A stretch of 32,071 nt of DNA, from positions 87,210 to 119,280 of the forward strand of contig NZ_PPQS01000047.1 in the NCBI RefSeq assembly GCF_002902405.1, written 5' to 3'. The position numbers were made by a program, and so were the translations under genes. This DNA comes from Staphylococcus schweitzeri (GTDB taxonomy: Bacteria > Bacillota > Bacilli > Staphylococcales > Staphylococcaceae). This document shows positions 26,201 to 32,071 of this stretch, piece by piece (the first letter of the stretch is position 1; every line of letters starts with the position of its first letter). Below the pieces are notes generated by a model. The model ran no database searches and was not told the origin of the DNA. It was given only the letters and a program-made list of their open reading frames with translations.

Positions 26201-27384
26201 TTAGGGAATGTTGTAGTTAATGAATCATTAACATATGTTACACCTTGAGGCAAGGTTACTTCATATTTAAATTGATTCGCTTTTAAAGATGCACCAAAAT
26301 TACCATTGTTACCAATTTCAGTGTTTATAGTATATTCTTTATTGTTTGTAGCTTTCGGTGCTAAATCTCTATTTTTGACATATAAATGAGACCCCGAGAA
26401 TAATCCCACATTATCAATGAATGAGTAGTATTTGTAACCGTCTTTATTTGTTGTAATTCTTGAAGCGTCTGCAACTGCTGTATTGTCTGGAATAAATTGT
26501 AATTCTAAACGATCAGCATCAGTAGGTACTTTAAATAAGTGTGCAGTACCAATCTTAGCTACATTTACAGTTGCTAATTCAGTATTCTTCTTAGCATCTT
26601 TAATAACTAAGTTTGTTGCACCTTGCTTACTATTAGTTTGCATTGTAGTAAAATTGATAATTAATTCTGAATCTGGTTTAACATTTACAGTTTTTGAAAT
26701 ACCGTTAAAGTTACCATGGTCTGTTGAATCAGTTGCTTTAACACGACCTAAGGCAGCCACGTTTCCTTTTGCTTGATAATTTTGAGGACTATTTTTATCA
26801 AACATGTCACTTCGTCTTAACTCAGAGTTAACGAAACCAATTTTACCGTTATTAATTAAAGAGTATCCATCTACATGATCTGTAACAGTTACGGCTGGAT
26901 CTTGTCTATTCTCATCAGTTTTAATTGAAGGATCATCAAATGTTAATGTTGTATTGATACTACCTTCACCTGTATTGCTGGCATTTGGATTTTGTGTTTG
27001 TGAGTTTGACACTACAGGTGCCGCTGGTTGAGCCACTGCTGGTTGTGTTTGATTGACAGGTGTTGCATTATTAGCAGGTGCCGTTTGATTATTTCCTTGT
27101 CCTGGTTGTTGTGCATTAGTATCTGCTTGTCCAGCTTGATTTGCTGGAGTTCCCGCTGGCTGTGCTGTTGGTTGAGCCTGTGCTCCTCCTGGTGTACCAG
27201 CATTTGCGTTAGGCTGTGTATTAGCATCAGCTGATTGCGCTGCTTGATTTTGTGCTGGCTGATTTTGCTCTGCTGCAGACGCTGTCGGGTTAGTAGATAT
27301 AAATGTAACAGTTGCAATTAAGGCTGAAAAAATACCGACATTAAATTTTCTAATACTAAATTTTTGTTGTCTGAATAAATTCAT
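20287..27384 (-). CDS. fmtB: FmtB/SasB (Mrp) LPXTG wall-anchored repeat protein
   Basis: The 2365-residue surface protein opens with a FSIRKFNVGIFS signal (YSIRK/G-S type) and a cleavage zone near ASA-AEQ (about residue 38), then a P/Q/N/A-rich stretch to about 125. A globular A region follows to about 490, then a FIVAR-like segment (490-560). Next come about 18 three-helix units of 70-77 residues (about 560-2020), each with a joint like A(E/D)V..AK..G...I..I.P and ATTEEK; these are DUF1542-type repeats. A Ser/Asn/Asp/Thr stalk (2020-2326) leads to LPDTG (2327-2331), a hydrophobic helix and a basic tail. Sortase A should link it to peptidoglycan. Transposon disruption of fmtB is known to lower methicillin resistance. 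AGGAGG is 8 bases before the ATG. From memory most FmtB entries are nearer 2,480 residues, so this may be a shorter allele. Confidence 0.93.
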   Translation of the reverse strand: MNLFRQQKFSIRKFNVGIFSALIATVTFISTNPTASAAEQNQPAQNQAAQSADANTQPNANAGTPGGAQAQPTAQPAGTPANQAGQADTNAQQPGQGNNQTAPANNATPVNQTQPAVAQPAAPVVSNSQTQNPNASNTGEGSINTTLTFDDPSIKTDENRQDPAVTVTDHVDGYSLINNGKIGFVNSELRRSDMFDKNSPQNYQAKGNVAALGRVKATDSTDHGNFNGISKTVNVKPDSELIINFTTMQTNSKQGATNLVIKDAKKNTELATVNVAKIGTAHLFKVPTDADRLELQFIPDNTAVADASRITTNKDGYKYYSFIDNVGLFSGSHLYVKNRDLAPKATNNKEYTINTEIGNNGNFGASLKANQFKYEVTLPQGVTYVNDSLTTTFPNGNEDSTVMKNMTVNYDQNANKLTFTSQGVTTARGTHTKEVLFPDKTLKLSYKVNVANIATPQNIDFNEKLTYRTASDVIVGNAQPEVTLTADPFSVAVDMNKDALQQQVNSQVDDSHYTTASIAEYNKLKQQADTILNEDANHVEPANRASQVDIDGLVTKLQAALIDDQAAIAELDAKAQEKILAAQQSTKVTQDEITVLVTKINNDKNNAITEINKQTTIQGVTAEKDNGIAVLEQDVITPTVKPQAKQDIIQAVTTRKQQIKKSTASLQEEKDVANKNIGAIETKAIKDIDAATTDAQVESIKARAINDINLAEPATTAKTAALDEYNEVVQAQIDSASLNPDATTEEVQEAIDRINAAKSAGVKAIEATTTAQELETVKEAEITKVENITDSTETKMDAYREVRQAATTKKADNSNATNSTNEEIEEANNAVDAAQTVGLKEIQSVKTKQQVADKKAEVLNKINAIQPVVKIKPEAEAEVVHAYNTRKQEIQNSIASTSEEKEVAYAQLDAKKQETNTNIDGANSNSEVATAKDNGIAAINQIQAATTKKSDAKAEIAQKASERKTAIEAMNASTTEEQQVAKDKVDQAVVTANADVDNAATNTDVDNAKTTNEATIAAITPDANVKPDAKQAVADKVQEQETAIDANSGATTEEKTAAKQQVQTEKATADAAIDAAHSNAEVEAAKNAEIAKIEAIQPATTTKDDAKQAIATKANERKAAIAQTQDITTEEIEAANADVDNAVTQANSNIEAANSQNDVDQVKTTGENSIDQVTPTVNKKATARNEITTILNNKLQEIQATPDATDEEKQVAETEANTENTKANQAIAAANTNAEVDEARANGEAAINTVMPKVVKKQTTKDEIDQLQAAQTTVINNNQNATNEEKEAAIQQLSTAVTDAKNTIIAATDNNGVDQAKEVGINTIQNIQPATTVKDNAKAEVDQAVTTQNQAIDNTTGATTEEKNAANDLVTKAKEKAYQDILNAQTTNEVTQIKDQAVADIQVITADTTIKDVAKDELTTKANEQKAIINQNSQATTEEKETAIQQVDAQLTQGNQNIENAQSIDEVNVAKDNGIQSIEQIAPATTVKSDAKAELDTIFNNKVTEILNDTVTTNDEKDQIVKGPIRANSEGRKNIDQAQTNAEVAQAKSDAETIIQQTQIVGVKKATGKSDIEAYAEQRKNAVEQTPNAPQQEIEDAKQEITQILDEGKNNIDIANFDADVDRIVDETKAKLDKVKTFGVLKTEALAKIDDLYNAKVRQAESSNESTTSEIDEAKQKLAELKQQAEDNINQATDKNQIETNLYRGESSIEDYEIPATKKITATNELYAYADQKKNNISADNNATQDEKQQAINQVNQVVQTALESINNSIDNSDVDDALMQGKAAIDVVQVAAIVKSKASQAIDVKAGETKESIDHSDQLTTEEKTEALTEIRQITDQTKTRITDATTSAEVEKAKAQGLEAFDNIQIDSTHKQQAIEELETALDQIEEQVNANIDATTEEKAAFTNTLEDILSKATEDISEQITNAEVETVKNSSLEKLKAQQLSPETKKNALKEIETAVNKQKETINNTDVNKVAKETAINDLNRSYDRFVEELAKTQSNAEVAELKNVTIPSIEAIVPQNDSDVNETNSNSDNDVSANSRDNEASDNAEQTNSVETSNNSNVDAPTDNVTTEKPATETNNNAATDESGTTTNKNSSSTDVNTNTSAITENTGTTSATEENIEPSTNDSNQNPKAVNSVDIEKDNDKVEQSKSEVTSNLDKDGKDSTNQSMVEDTNETLSSEDATEPKATSESSTDNEERKGNQSDFAQPKSDNKVASIEADEATRNVDTDSSNKSVTLSNSESKGKMTSNDVRQQDGVVSATEEDTGKGVQNDDVKAAVSSLSYESNRVNSDMNKISKSDLSTVNAKSTQQGNNHKAKQKSKALPDTGMTHNDELPYAELALGAGMAFLIRRFTKKHRQIEE

Positions 27385-27619
27385 TAAGTTATCCTCCTGG
27401 TTGATTATTCTTGCTGTTAAATGATGTCACTTAATCAACTTTTAATATAAACAGCTTTCTTCCATCTTATCAAAGACAGAATAATTCTATCTAATTAAAA
27501 TTAATTTTATCATCATTATATATTGAGTACCAGTGAATTTTATATTACATATTGATTACTTTGTTTTTATTCCTTTTATATCATTTTCGATTATAGTATA
27601 AATAATTTCTGCAAGTACA

Positions 27620-27649
27620 AATAAACCGATGCATTTGCATCGGTTTATT
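27620..27649 (-). terminator. Terminator of the cdaA-cdaR-glmM operon
   Basis: AATAAACCGATGCA and TGCATCGGTTTATT form a 14-base perfect inverted repeat, 12 bases after the glmM stop. In the minus direction the stem ends in T-rich sequence. Confidence 0.85.
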
Positions 27650-27661
27650 ATCATCACAAAA

Positions 27662-29017
27662 TTATTTATCTAATCCCATTTTCTCTTGAACTACATCAGC
27701 TATTTGTTGAGCAAATCGTTCAGCATCTTCATCAGTTGCCGCTTCAACCATGACACGAACTAATGGTTCAGTACCGGATGGTCTCACTAAAATTCTACCT
27801 TCTCCATTCATTTCTACTTCAACTTTTGTCATAACTTCTTTTACATCAACATTTTCTTCTACGCGATATTTATCAGTTACACGTACGTTAATTAAAGATT
27901 GTGGGTATTTCTTCATTTGTGCTGCTAACTCACTTAAAGATTTTCCGGTCATTTTAATAACTGAAGCTAAATGAATTCCTGTTAATAATCCATCACCTGT
28001 AGTATTATAATCCATCATAACAATATGTCCTGATTGTTCTCCGCCAAGATTGTAATTTCCACGACGCATTTCTTCAACAACGTATCTATCTCCAACTTTT
28101 GTCTTATTTGATTTAATACCTTCTTGTTCAAGGGCTTTATAGAAACCTAAATTACTCATCACTGTAGAAACAATCATATCATTGTTTAATTCTTGGTTTT
28201 TATGCATTGCTTGACCAATTATAAACATAATTTGATCGCCATCGACGATTTGTCCATTTTCATCTACTGCGATTAATCTATCTCCGTCGCCGTCAAAAGC
28301 AAGTCCAAAATCACTTTCAGTCTCTAATACTTTTTCAGCTAATTTTTCAGGATGTGTCGATCCACATTTTTCATTAATATTGTAACCATCTGGACTACAA
28401 CCAATTGTTTCAGTATCAGCTTCTAAGTCACCGAATAAAAACGGTGCTAGTGATGATGTTGAGCCATTTGCTCCGTCTAAAACAATTTTTAAGCCTTCAA
28501 AGTTAACATCGACTGTAGATTTTAAATAACTTAAATACTTTTGCGCACCTTCAAAGTAATCTGAGTAATGTACGATATCATTACCAACGGGTCTAGGTAA
28601 TTCTGGGTTCTCTTGATCCAATAATGCTTCAATTTCATTTTCTTGTTCATCAGATAATTTAAAACCATCTGATCCAAAGAACTTAATACCATTATCTGCC
28701 ACTGGATTATGTGAAGCTGAAATCATTACACCTAATTCTGCACCCATTTCACGTGTTAAATATGCAACACCCGGTGTTGAAATAATTCCTAAACGCATAA
28801 CTTCTGCGCCGATTGAAATCAATCCAGCTATTAACGCTGATTCTAACATTTCACCTGAAACTCTTGTATCACGACCAACAAGTACACGAGGATGTTTTTC
28901 TCCTTTGTTGTGTGCTAAAACATAACCACCATATCTTCCTAATTTAAATGCCAATTCAGGTGTTAATTCTTGGTTTGCGACACCTCTTACTCCATCTGTA
29001 CCAAAATATTTTCCCAT
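27662..29017 (-). CDS. glmM: Phosphoglucosamine mutase
   Basis: The 451-residue enzyme is of the alpha-D-phosphohexomutase family. The catalytic serine is S102 in MISASHNP, the Mg-binding loop is FDGDGDRL near residue 240, the sugar-specificity loop is GGEQSGH near 325, and the phosphate loop is [12 protein letters not shown] near 410. It converts glucosamine-6-phosphate to glucosamine-1-phosphate, following GlmS and preceding UDP-GlcNAc synthesis. AAAGGAG is 8 bases before the ATG. It is the last gene of cdaA-cdaR-glmM, 26 bases after cdaR. In S. aureus the GlmM-CdaA pair is known to interact and lower c-di-AMP synthesis. An older name, femD, links it to methicillin resistance. Confidence 0.97.
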   Translation of the reverse strand: MGKYFGTDGVRGVANQELTPELAFKLGRYGGYVLAHNKGEKHPRVLVGRDTRVSGEMLESALIAGLISIGAEVMRLGIISTPGVAYLTREMGAELGVMISASHNPVADNGIKFFGSDGFKLSDEQENEIEALLDQENPELPRPVGNDIVHYSDYFEGAQKYLSYLKSTVDVNFEGLKIVLDGANGSTSSLAPFLFGDLEADTETIGCSPDGYNINEKCGSTHPEKLAEKVLETESDFGLAFDGDGDRLIAVDENGQIVDGDQIMFIIGQAMHKNQELNNDMIVSTVMSNLGFYKALEQEGIKSNKTKVGDRYVVEEMRRGNYNLGGEQSGHIVMMDYNTTGDGLLTGIHLASVIKMTGKSLSELAAQMKKYPQSLINVRVTDKYRVEENVDVKEVMTKVEVEMNGEGRILVRPSGTEPLVRVMVEAATDEDAERFAQQIADVVQEKMGLDK

Positions 29018-29043
29018 TGTTTACTCTCCTTTATTTTAGCTAT

Positions 29044-29976
29044 TTATTTTATATTGATATAAGCTTTTGTTTCACTTGGCTCTGCTTTAGTTACACCATC
29101 TGGCAGATCAATCTTAACAGTTTTTTCAGTTGATTCAGAAATACCATCTAAATCTACTTCTGCGTCCACTTCGCTTATATTTTGCAAGTCATCACGACTT
29201 CCAAAGATTTCTATCTCTTTATCTTCTAAATCAATTGAGCTTAATTCTTTATCATCTGCTAAACTACCTTTTTGTTTAACATTTACTTTTACTTTTTTAC
29301 TAAATGGTGCTACTTTAACTTGTAAATTTACCTCATTAGGCTGAATTGAGACATTTAGTTTATTCAATTTTTTATCAAATGCAGTTACATCTGCAACATC
29401 TTTTGTGTCACCTGTAATTTTTTTATTACTTTTGTATGTTGCTTTTAAGTATGCAATTTCTTTCAATTGGTCTTCTCCACCAGTTACTTTAACAGTTTGA
29501 GGAGACACTTCTTGTTTTGTAATTTTGTATAATGAGTCAATATCACTTTGACTTACATCTGGTTGAACAGTCATTTTCTTTGTGACTTTGTTTTCAAGTG
29601 TAATATTAGCTACTTTAGGTTTAACGGAATAATGAATGTCATCAGCTAACCCTTTAACTTGATATTTTTCTTGATATTTTCCTGCTTTTGCATTCGTTAA
29701 ATCAATAACAACTCTTAAATCTTCCGGGTTTTCAATTTTTAATATTTTAGATTGTGGACCTGAAATAGTAACATTAACTGACTCAGGTGCTTTTGTTAAA
29801 TGTAAATCTTTTGAATTATAAAGAATTTCAACTGGTACATCTTGAATCGTCTTATTTGATTTTTGACCAAGATTGCCAGTATTAAAGATATTTCCAAAAA
29901 CATTGTTAACAGATAAAAAGAAAAACAATGCCAAAAGAAAGGCAATAAATCTTAAGCCCCATTTACTTTCCAGCAT
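29044..29976 (-). CDS. cdaR: CdaA regulatory protein CdaR (YbbR-domain)
   Basis: The 310-residue protein has one N-terminal membrane helix (about 9-28, FIAFLLALFFFLSVNNVF). An extracytoplasmic region with several YbbR repeats follows, seen as recurring V-v-G--d-L--I and ATVTG/vtISGP-like turns (for example VTISGPQSKI, VKVTGGEDQLKEI, IEIFGSRDDL). It modulates the diadenylate cyclase CdaA from outside the membrane; the direction of the effect depends on species and conditions. Its ATG is one base after the cdaA stop codon (TAATATG), so translation is probably coupled. No enzymatic motif is seen. Confidence 0.93.
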   Translation of the reverse strand: MLESKWGLRFIAFLLALFFFLSVNNVFGNIFNTGNLGQKSNKTIQDVPVEILYNSKDLHLTKAPESVNVTISGPQSKILKIENPEDLRVVIDLTNAKAGKYQEKYQVKGLADDIHYSVKPKVANITLENKVTKKMTVQPDVSQSDIDSLYKITKQEVSPQTVKVTGGEDQLKEIAYLKATYKSNKKITGDTKDVADVTAFDKKLNKLNVSIQPNEVNLQVKVAPFSKKVKVNVKQKGSLADDKELSSIDLEDKEIEIFGSRDDLQNISEVDAEVDLDGISESTEKTVKIDLPDGVTKAEPSETKAYINIK

Positions 29977-29977
29977 A

Positions 29978-30787
29978 TTATTTCACACCTTTCTTTTGAA
30001 AACGTGTGCCAAACCAATGTTCAGCAAGCAATTCTTCAAAAATCTCATTTGAAATGTCTCGGCGCAATTTCCCATCAAATGTCACTGAAATATCACCTGT
30101 TTCTTCAGATACGATGACTGTAAATGCATCAGATACTTCTGAAATGCCTACAGCAGCTCTATGTCTTGTCCCTAAGCTTTTAGAGATTTTAGCACTATCA
30201 GACAATGGTAAATAACTTGCTGCAGCAGCTATCTTAGTACCTTGAATAATCATCGCACCATCATGTAAAGGTGTATTAGGTATAAAAACATTTATCAATA
30301 ACTCTTGTGAAATATTTGAATCCATTGCAATACCTGTTTCAATATAATCTTGTAGACCTGTTTCTTTTTCAAAGACTATTAATGCTCCTATTCGTCTCTT
30401 AGCCATGTATTGCACGGCTTTTGAAACAGATTGAATCAATTTTTCTTCATCTTTACTATACGTATTTGACGTATAACGTTTTAAAAAGCTACCTCGACCT
30501 AGTTGTTCTAACGCACGTCTAATTTCTGGTTGGAATATAACTATTAAAGCTAATACTCCCCATTGAATAACGATATCGAATAATTTAGATGTCGCAGTTA
30601 AGTTTAATATCATACTAATCTGTTGACCTATAACAATTACTAATATCCCTTTAAGTAATTGTATCGCTTTGGTTCCCTTAAAGACTGTAATAAGAAGATA
30701 AAGTACATACCAAACAATTAATAAATCAAGGATACTCGTTACTATTTTTAACGTACTGAGGTTTTGAAAAAAGTTGGAAAAATCCAT
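29978..30787 (-). CDS. cdaA: Diadenylate cyclase CdaA (DacA), makes c-di-AMP
   Basis: The 269-residue protein from MDFSNFF has a GGAGGAG site just upstream; a longer frame reaching 30862 is rejected because a strong promoter lies inside the extension. Three membrane helices (about 14-36, 42-62, 68-88) precede the cytoplasmic DAC domain (about 100-255). The catalytic DGA is at 176-178 in LHDGAMII and the RHR is at 208-210 in GTRHRAAVG; G206 is the residue whose substitution is known to lower activity in S. aureus. It joins two ATP into c-di-AMP, which controls potassium and osmolyte transport, turgor and beta-lactam tolerance. It is first gene of cdaA-cdaR-glmM. Confidence 0.96.
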   Translation of the reverse strand: MDFSNFFQNLSTLKIVTSILDLLIVWYVLYLLITVFKGTKAIQLLKGILVIVIGQQISMILNLTATSKLFDIVIQWGVLALIVIFQPEIRRALEQLGRGSFLKRYTSNTYSKDEEKLIQSVSKAVQYMAKRRIGALIVFEKETGLQDYIETGIAMDSNISQELLINVFIPNTPLHDGAMIIQGTKIAAAASYLPLSDSAKISKSLGTRHRAAVGISEVSDAFTVIVSEETGDISVTFDGKLRRDISNEIFEELLAEHWFGTRFQKKGVK

Positions 30788-30823
30788 AACATCTCCTCCG
30801 GGTAATATTTTTCCATAATATTT

Positions 30824-30852
30824 ATTATACCAATCATTTACAGCACTGTCAT
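30824..30852 (-). promoter_or_regulatory. cdaA promoter with extended -10
   Basis: On the minus strand ATGACA (complement of 30847-30852), a 17-base spacer and TATAAT (complement of 30824-30829) preceded by TGG give a near-consensus promoter with an extended -10. Transcription would start about 30 bases before the ribosome site. Confidence 0.75.
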
Positions 30853-30924
30853 ACGAACACATTTTTAAATTTAAAAAAATTATTTTAAAGTTTTTAAGTA
30901 GTCATTTCTTTTTATTAAATTAAA

Positions 30925-30963
30925 AAAAGTAGTGCAAAAAGTGAAAGATACTTTATACACTAC
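30925..30963 (-). terminator. rocF terminator
   Basis: GTAGTG (30929-30934) pairs with CACTAC (30958-30963), with inner AAAGT/ACTTT pairing. In the minus direction a run of seven T follows. Confidence 0.8.
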
Positions 30964-30974
30964 AAATCACTCAT

Positions 30975-31883
30975 TTATAACAATGTTTCACCAAAAAATG
31001 TTCCAATTAAAGAGACAGCCTGCTCTGCAGTATGGTTATTGTGATCTATTAACGGGTTAACTTCTACTAAATCCATAGAAGTTACTAATTGTGATTGATG
31101 CAATAATTCTAATGCAAAATGACTTTCTCTATAACTAAGACCTCCTAAAACCCTAGTTCCTGTTCCAGGAGTTTCTAATGGATCCAATGCATCAACATCT
31201 AATGATAAATGCAAACCATCAACATTTCGCGACTTTAAATATGATAATGTATTTTCAATAACTTCTTCTATACCTAGCTTATCTATATCTGCCATTGTAA
31301 AAGTTTTAATGTCATTATCTTTAATAAATTGTCTTTCCCCTTTATCCAAATCTCTCATACCAATTAAAACGATATTTTCTGGTTTCACTACATTTTCATT
31401 AAATTCTAGTAATTCTTTAGGTCCTTCACCTGTTAAAATTCGTAAAGGCATACCATGAATATTTCCACTTGGAGATTCTTCTGGAACGTTTAAATCTCCG
31501 TGAGCATCATACCAAATTACTCCTAAATTATTATAATGCTTACTTATAGCTGAAACAGAACCTACCGCGATAGAATGATCACCTCCGAGCACCAAAGGAA
31601 ATCTATTATTATTTATTGATTTTGATACTTGTTTATTAAGTTTTTTAGTAACTTCTAATATCTCAGCATAGTTTCTCAAACCATTTTGCTCACTTTGAAA
31701 TCTTTCTATATCTACTGGTGGTACTTCAATATCCCCTTGATCATAAATCTCAAGATCTAATTGTTTTAAACGTGAAATTAAACCAGCATATCTAATTGCT
31801 GTTGGTCCTAAATCAACACCTAGATTTCTTTGTCCAAATGTTGATGGTACACCAATAATATCTATTAATTTTTTGTTACTCAT
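30975..31883 (-). CDS. rocF: Arginase
   Basis: The 302-residue ureohydrolase carries all dinuclear-manganese motifs: GGDHS (near residue 98), DAHGD (near 125, HxD variant DAHGDLN) and SLDVDALDP (near 227). It hydrolyses arginine to ornithine and urea in the cytoplasm, feeding the proline/glutamate route and urease. The length equals the Bacillus RocF type; agmatinase is less likely given the full [16 protein letters not shown] substrate loop. AAGGGGGAG precedes the ATG. It is monocistronic, with a cre-like sequence over the likely promoter that suggests CcpA repression. Confidence 0.95.
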   Translation of the reverse strand: MSNKKLIDIIGVPSTFGQRNLGVDLGPTAIRYAGLISRLKQLDLEIYDQGDIEVPPVDIERFQSEQNGLRNYAEILEVTKKLNKQVSKSINNNRFPLVLGGDHSIAVGSVSAISKHYNNLGVIWYDAHGDLNVPEESPSGNIHGMPLRILTGEGPKELLEFNENVVKPENIVLIGMRDLDKGERQFIKDNDIKTFTMADIDKLGIEEVIENTLSYLKSRNVDGLHLSLDVDALDPLETPGTGTRVLGGLSYRESHFALELLHQSQLVTSMDLVEVNPLIDHNNHTAEQAVSLIGTFFGETLL

Positions 31884-31918
31884 AAGCGCTCCCCCTTTGC
31901 TCTACATAAATCCAGAAT

Positions 31919-31946
31919 AATGTATGCGCTTACTATAATCAAGCAA
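31919..31946 (-). promoter_or_regulatory. rocF promoter overlapped by cre-like site
   Basis: The plus-strand 14-mer TGTATGCGCTTACT (31921-31934) matches cre at all defined positions except the fifth and the last. On the minus strand it overlaps a weak promoter, TTGCTT (complement of 31941-31946) and TACATT (complement of 31919-31924), 16 bases apart. CcpA binding here would block initiation. Confidence 0.55.
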
Positions 31947-31985
31947 TACCTTTTTTACAGTTATCCCAAATATATATGAAATAAA

Positions 31986-32014
31986 AAAAGCACTTTCCAA
32001 AATGGAAAGTGCAA
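31986..32014 (-). terminator. Terminator of the tRNA transcript
   Basis: GCACTTTCC (31990-31998) and GGAAAGTGC (32004-32012) form a 9-bp stem. In the minus direction a TTTTTTT run follows, 7 bases past the tRNA 3' end. Confidence 0.9.
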
Positions 32015-32018
32015 GTAG

Positions 32019-32071
32019 TGAGCCATAGAGGATTCGAACCTCTGACCCTCTGATTAAAAGTCAGATGCTCT
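32019..32071 (-). tRNA. tRNA-Lys(UUU), 3' part (partial)
   Basis: Read on the minus strand from the edge: AGAGCATCTGACTTTTAATC has the anticodon loop CUUUUAA with anticodon UUU. Then comes the variable region, the T arm GAGGTTCGAATCCTC, and the 3' acceptor strand ATGGCTC with discriminator A at 32019. CCA is not encoded. About 20 bases of the 5' part lie outside the window. Confidence 0.93.

Noticed and set aside
27012..27317. Gln/His/Leu-rich frame overlapping the fmtB N-terminus, and its plus-strand Trp/Cys-rich counterpart
   Set aside because: Out-of-frame translations of the low-complexity P/Q/N/A segment with no start signals.
30788..30862. Longer N-terminus for CdaA starting at 30862
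   Set aside because: A near-consensus promoter lies inside it, a strong ribosome site precedes the shorter start, and catalytic numbering (G206, RHR) fits the shorter form.

Overview
The window is a piece of a low-GC Firmicute chromosome and is almost certainly Staphylococcus aureus. This rests on recognisable proteins (FmtB/SasB with a FSIRK signal and LPDTG anchor, CzrA/CzrB, MrgA, MtlABFD with MtlR, GlmS behind a glmS ribozyme, CdaA-CdaR-GlmM, RocF) and on a tandem STAR element (core TTTGTTGGGGCCCC). Identification is by reading only; no search was run. I see no insertion sequence, prophage, CRISPR array or integrase, so this is core chromosome with variable repeats.

Layout. 1-1.1 kb: the first 24 codons of deoC (minus) diverge from deoD (plus), a nucleoside salvage pair with a cre-like site between them. 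1.2-2.3 kb: mrgA/dps (minus), with two PerR boxes, and a DCC-family thiol-disulfide protein. 2.7-4.1 kb: a 457-residue protein that reads as two tandem EVE (PUA-like) domains followed by a degenerate MoxR/McrB-like AAA+ domain; this is the least characterised gene here. 4.1-4.7 kb: gene-free, with hairpins, a diverged intergenic repeat and a terminator. 4.7-7.0 kb: manA-type phosphomannose isomerase with a small membrane protein, then an atypical SDR oxidoreductase that diverges from czrA. 7.1-8.5 kb: czrA-czrB zinc efflux operon. 8.6-10.2 kb: STAR element, a TTG-started membrane protein and a 28-codon membrane peptide ORF. 10.3-12.0 kb (minus): orphan ABC ATPase followed by a Cof-type HAD phosphatase. 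12.2-14.5 kb (minus): glmS with its metabolite-sensing ribozyme leader. 14.6-20.0 kb (plus): the mannitol operon mtlA-mtlR-mtlF-mtlD. 20.3-27.4 kb (minus): giant wall-anchored FmtB. 27.7-30.8 kb (minus): cdaA-cdaR-glmM. 31.0-31.9 kb (minus): rocF arginase. From 32,019 to the edge: the 3' part of a tRNA-Lys(UUU) gene on the minus strand.

How the genes fit together. Two cell-wall precursor enzymes, GlmS (glucosamine-6-P synthesis) and GlmM (glucosamine-6-P to glucosamine-1-P), lie either side of the mannitol operon and fmtB. MtlD and GlmS both draw on fructose-6-phosphate, and the ManA homologue makes it. GlmM is co-transcribed with the c-di-AMP cyclase CdaA and its regulator CdaR, linking wall precursor supply to second-messenger control. 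CcpA-type cre-like sites are visible upstream of deoC and manA and over the likely rocF promoter, suggesting a carbon-catabolite theme. Stress and metal control is visible as PerR boxes at mrgA and a CzrA-type operator at czrA.
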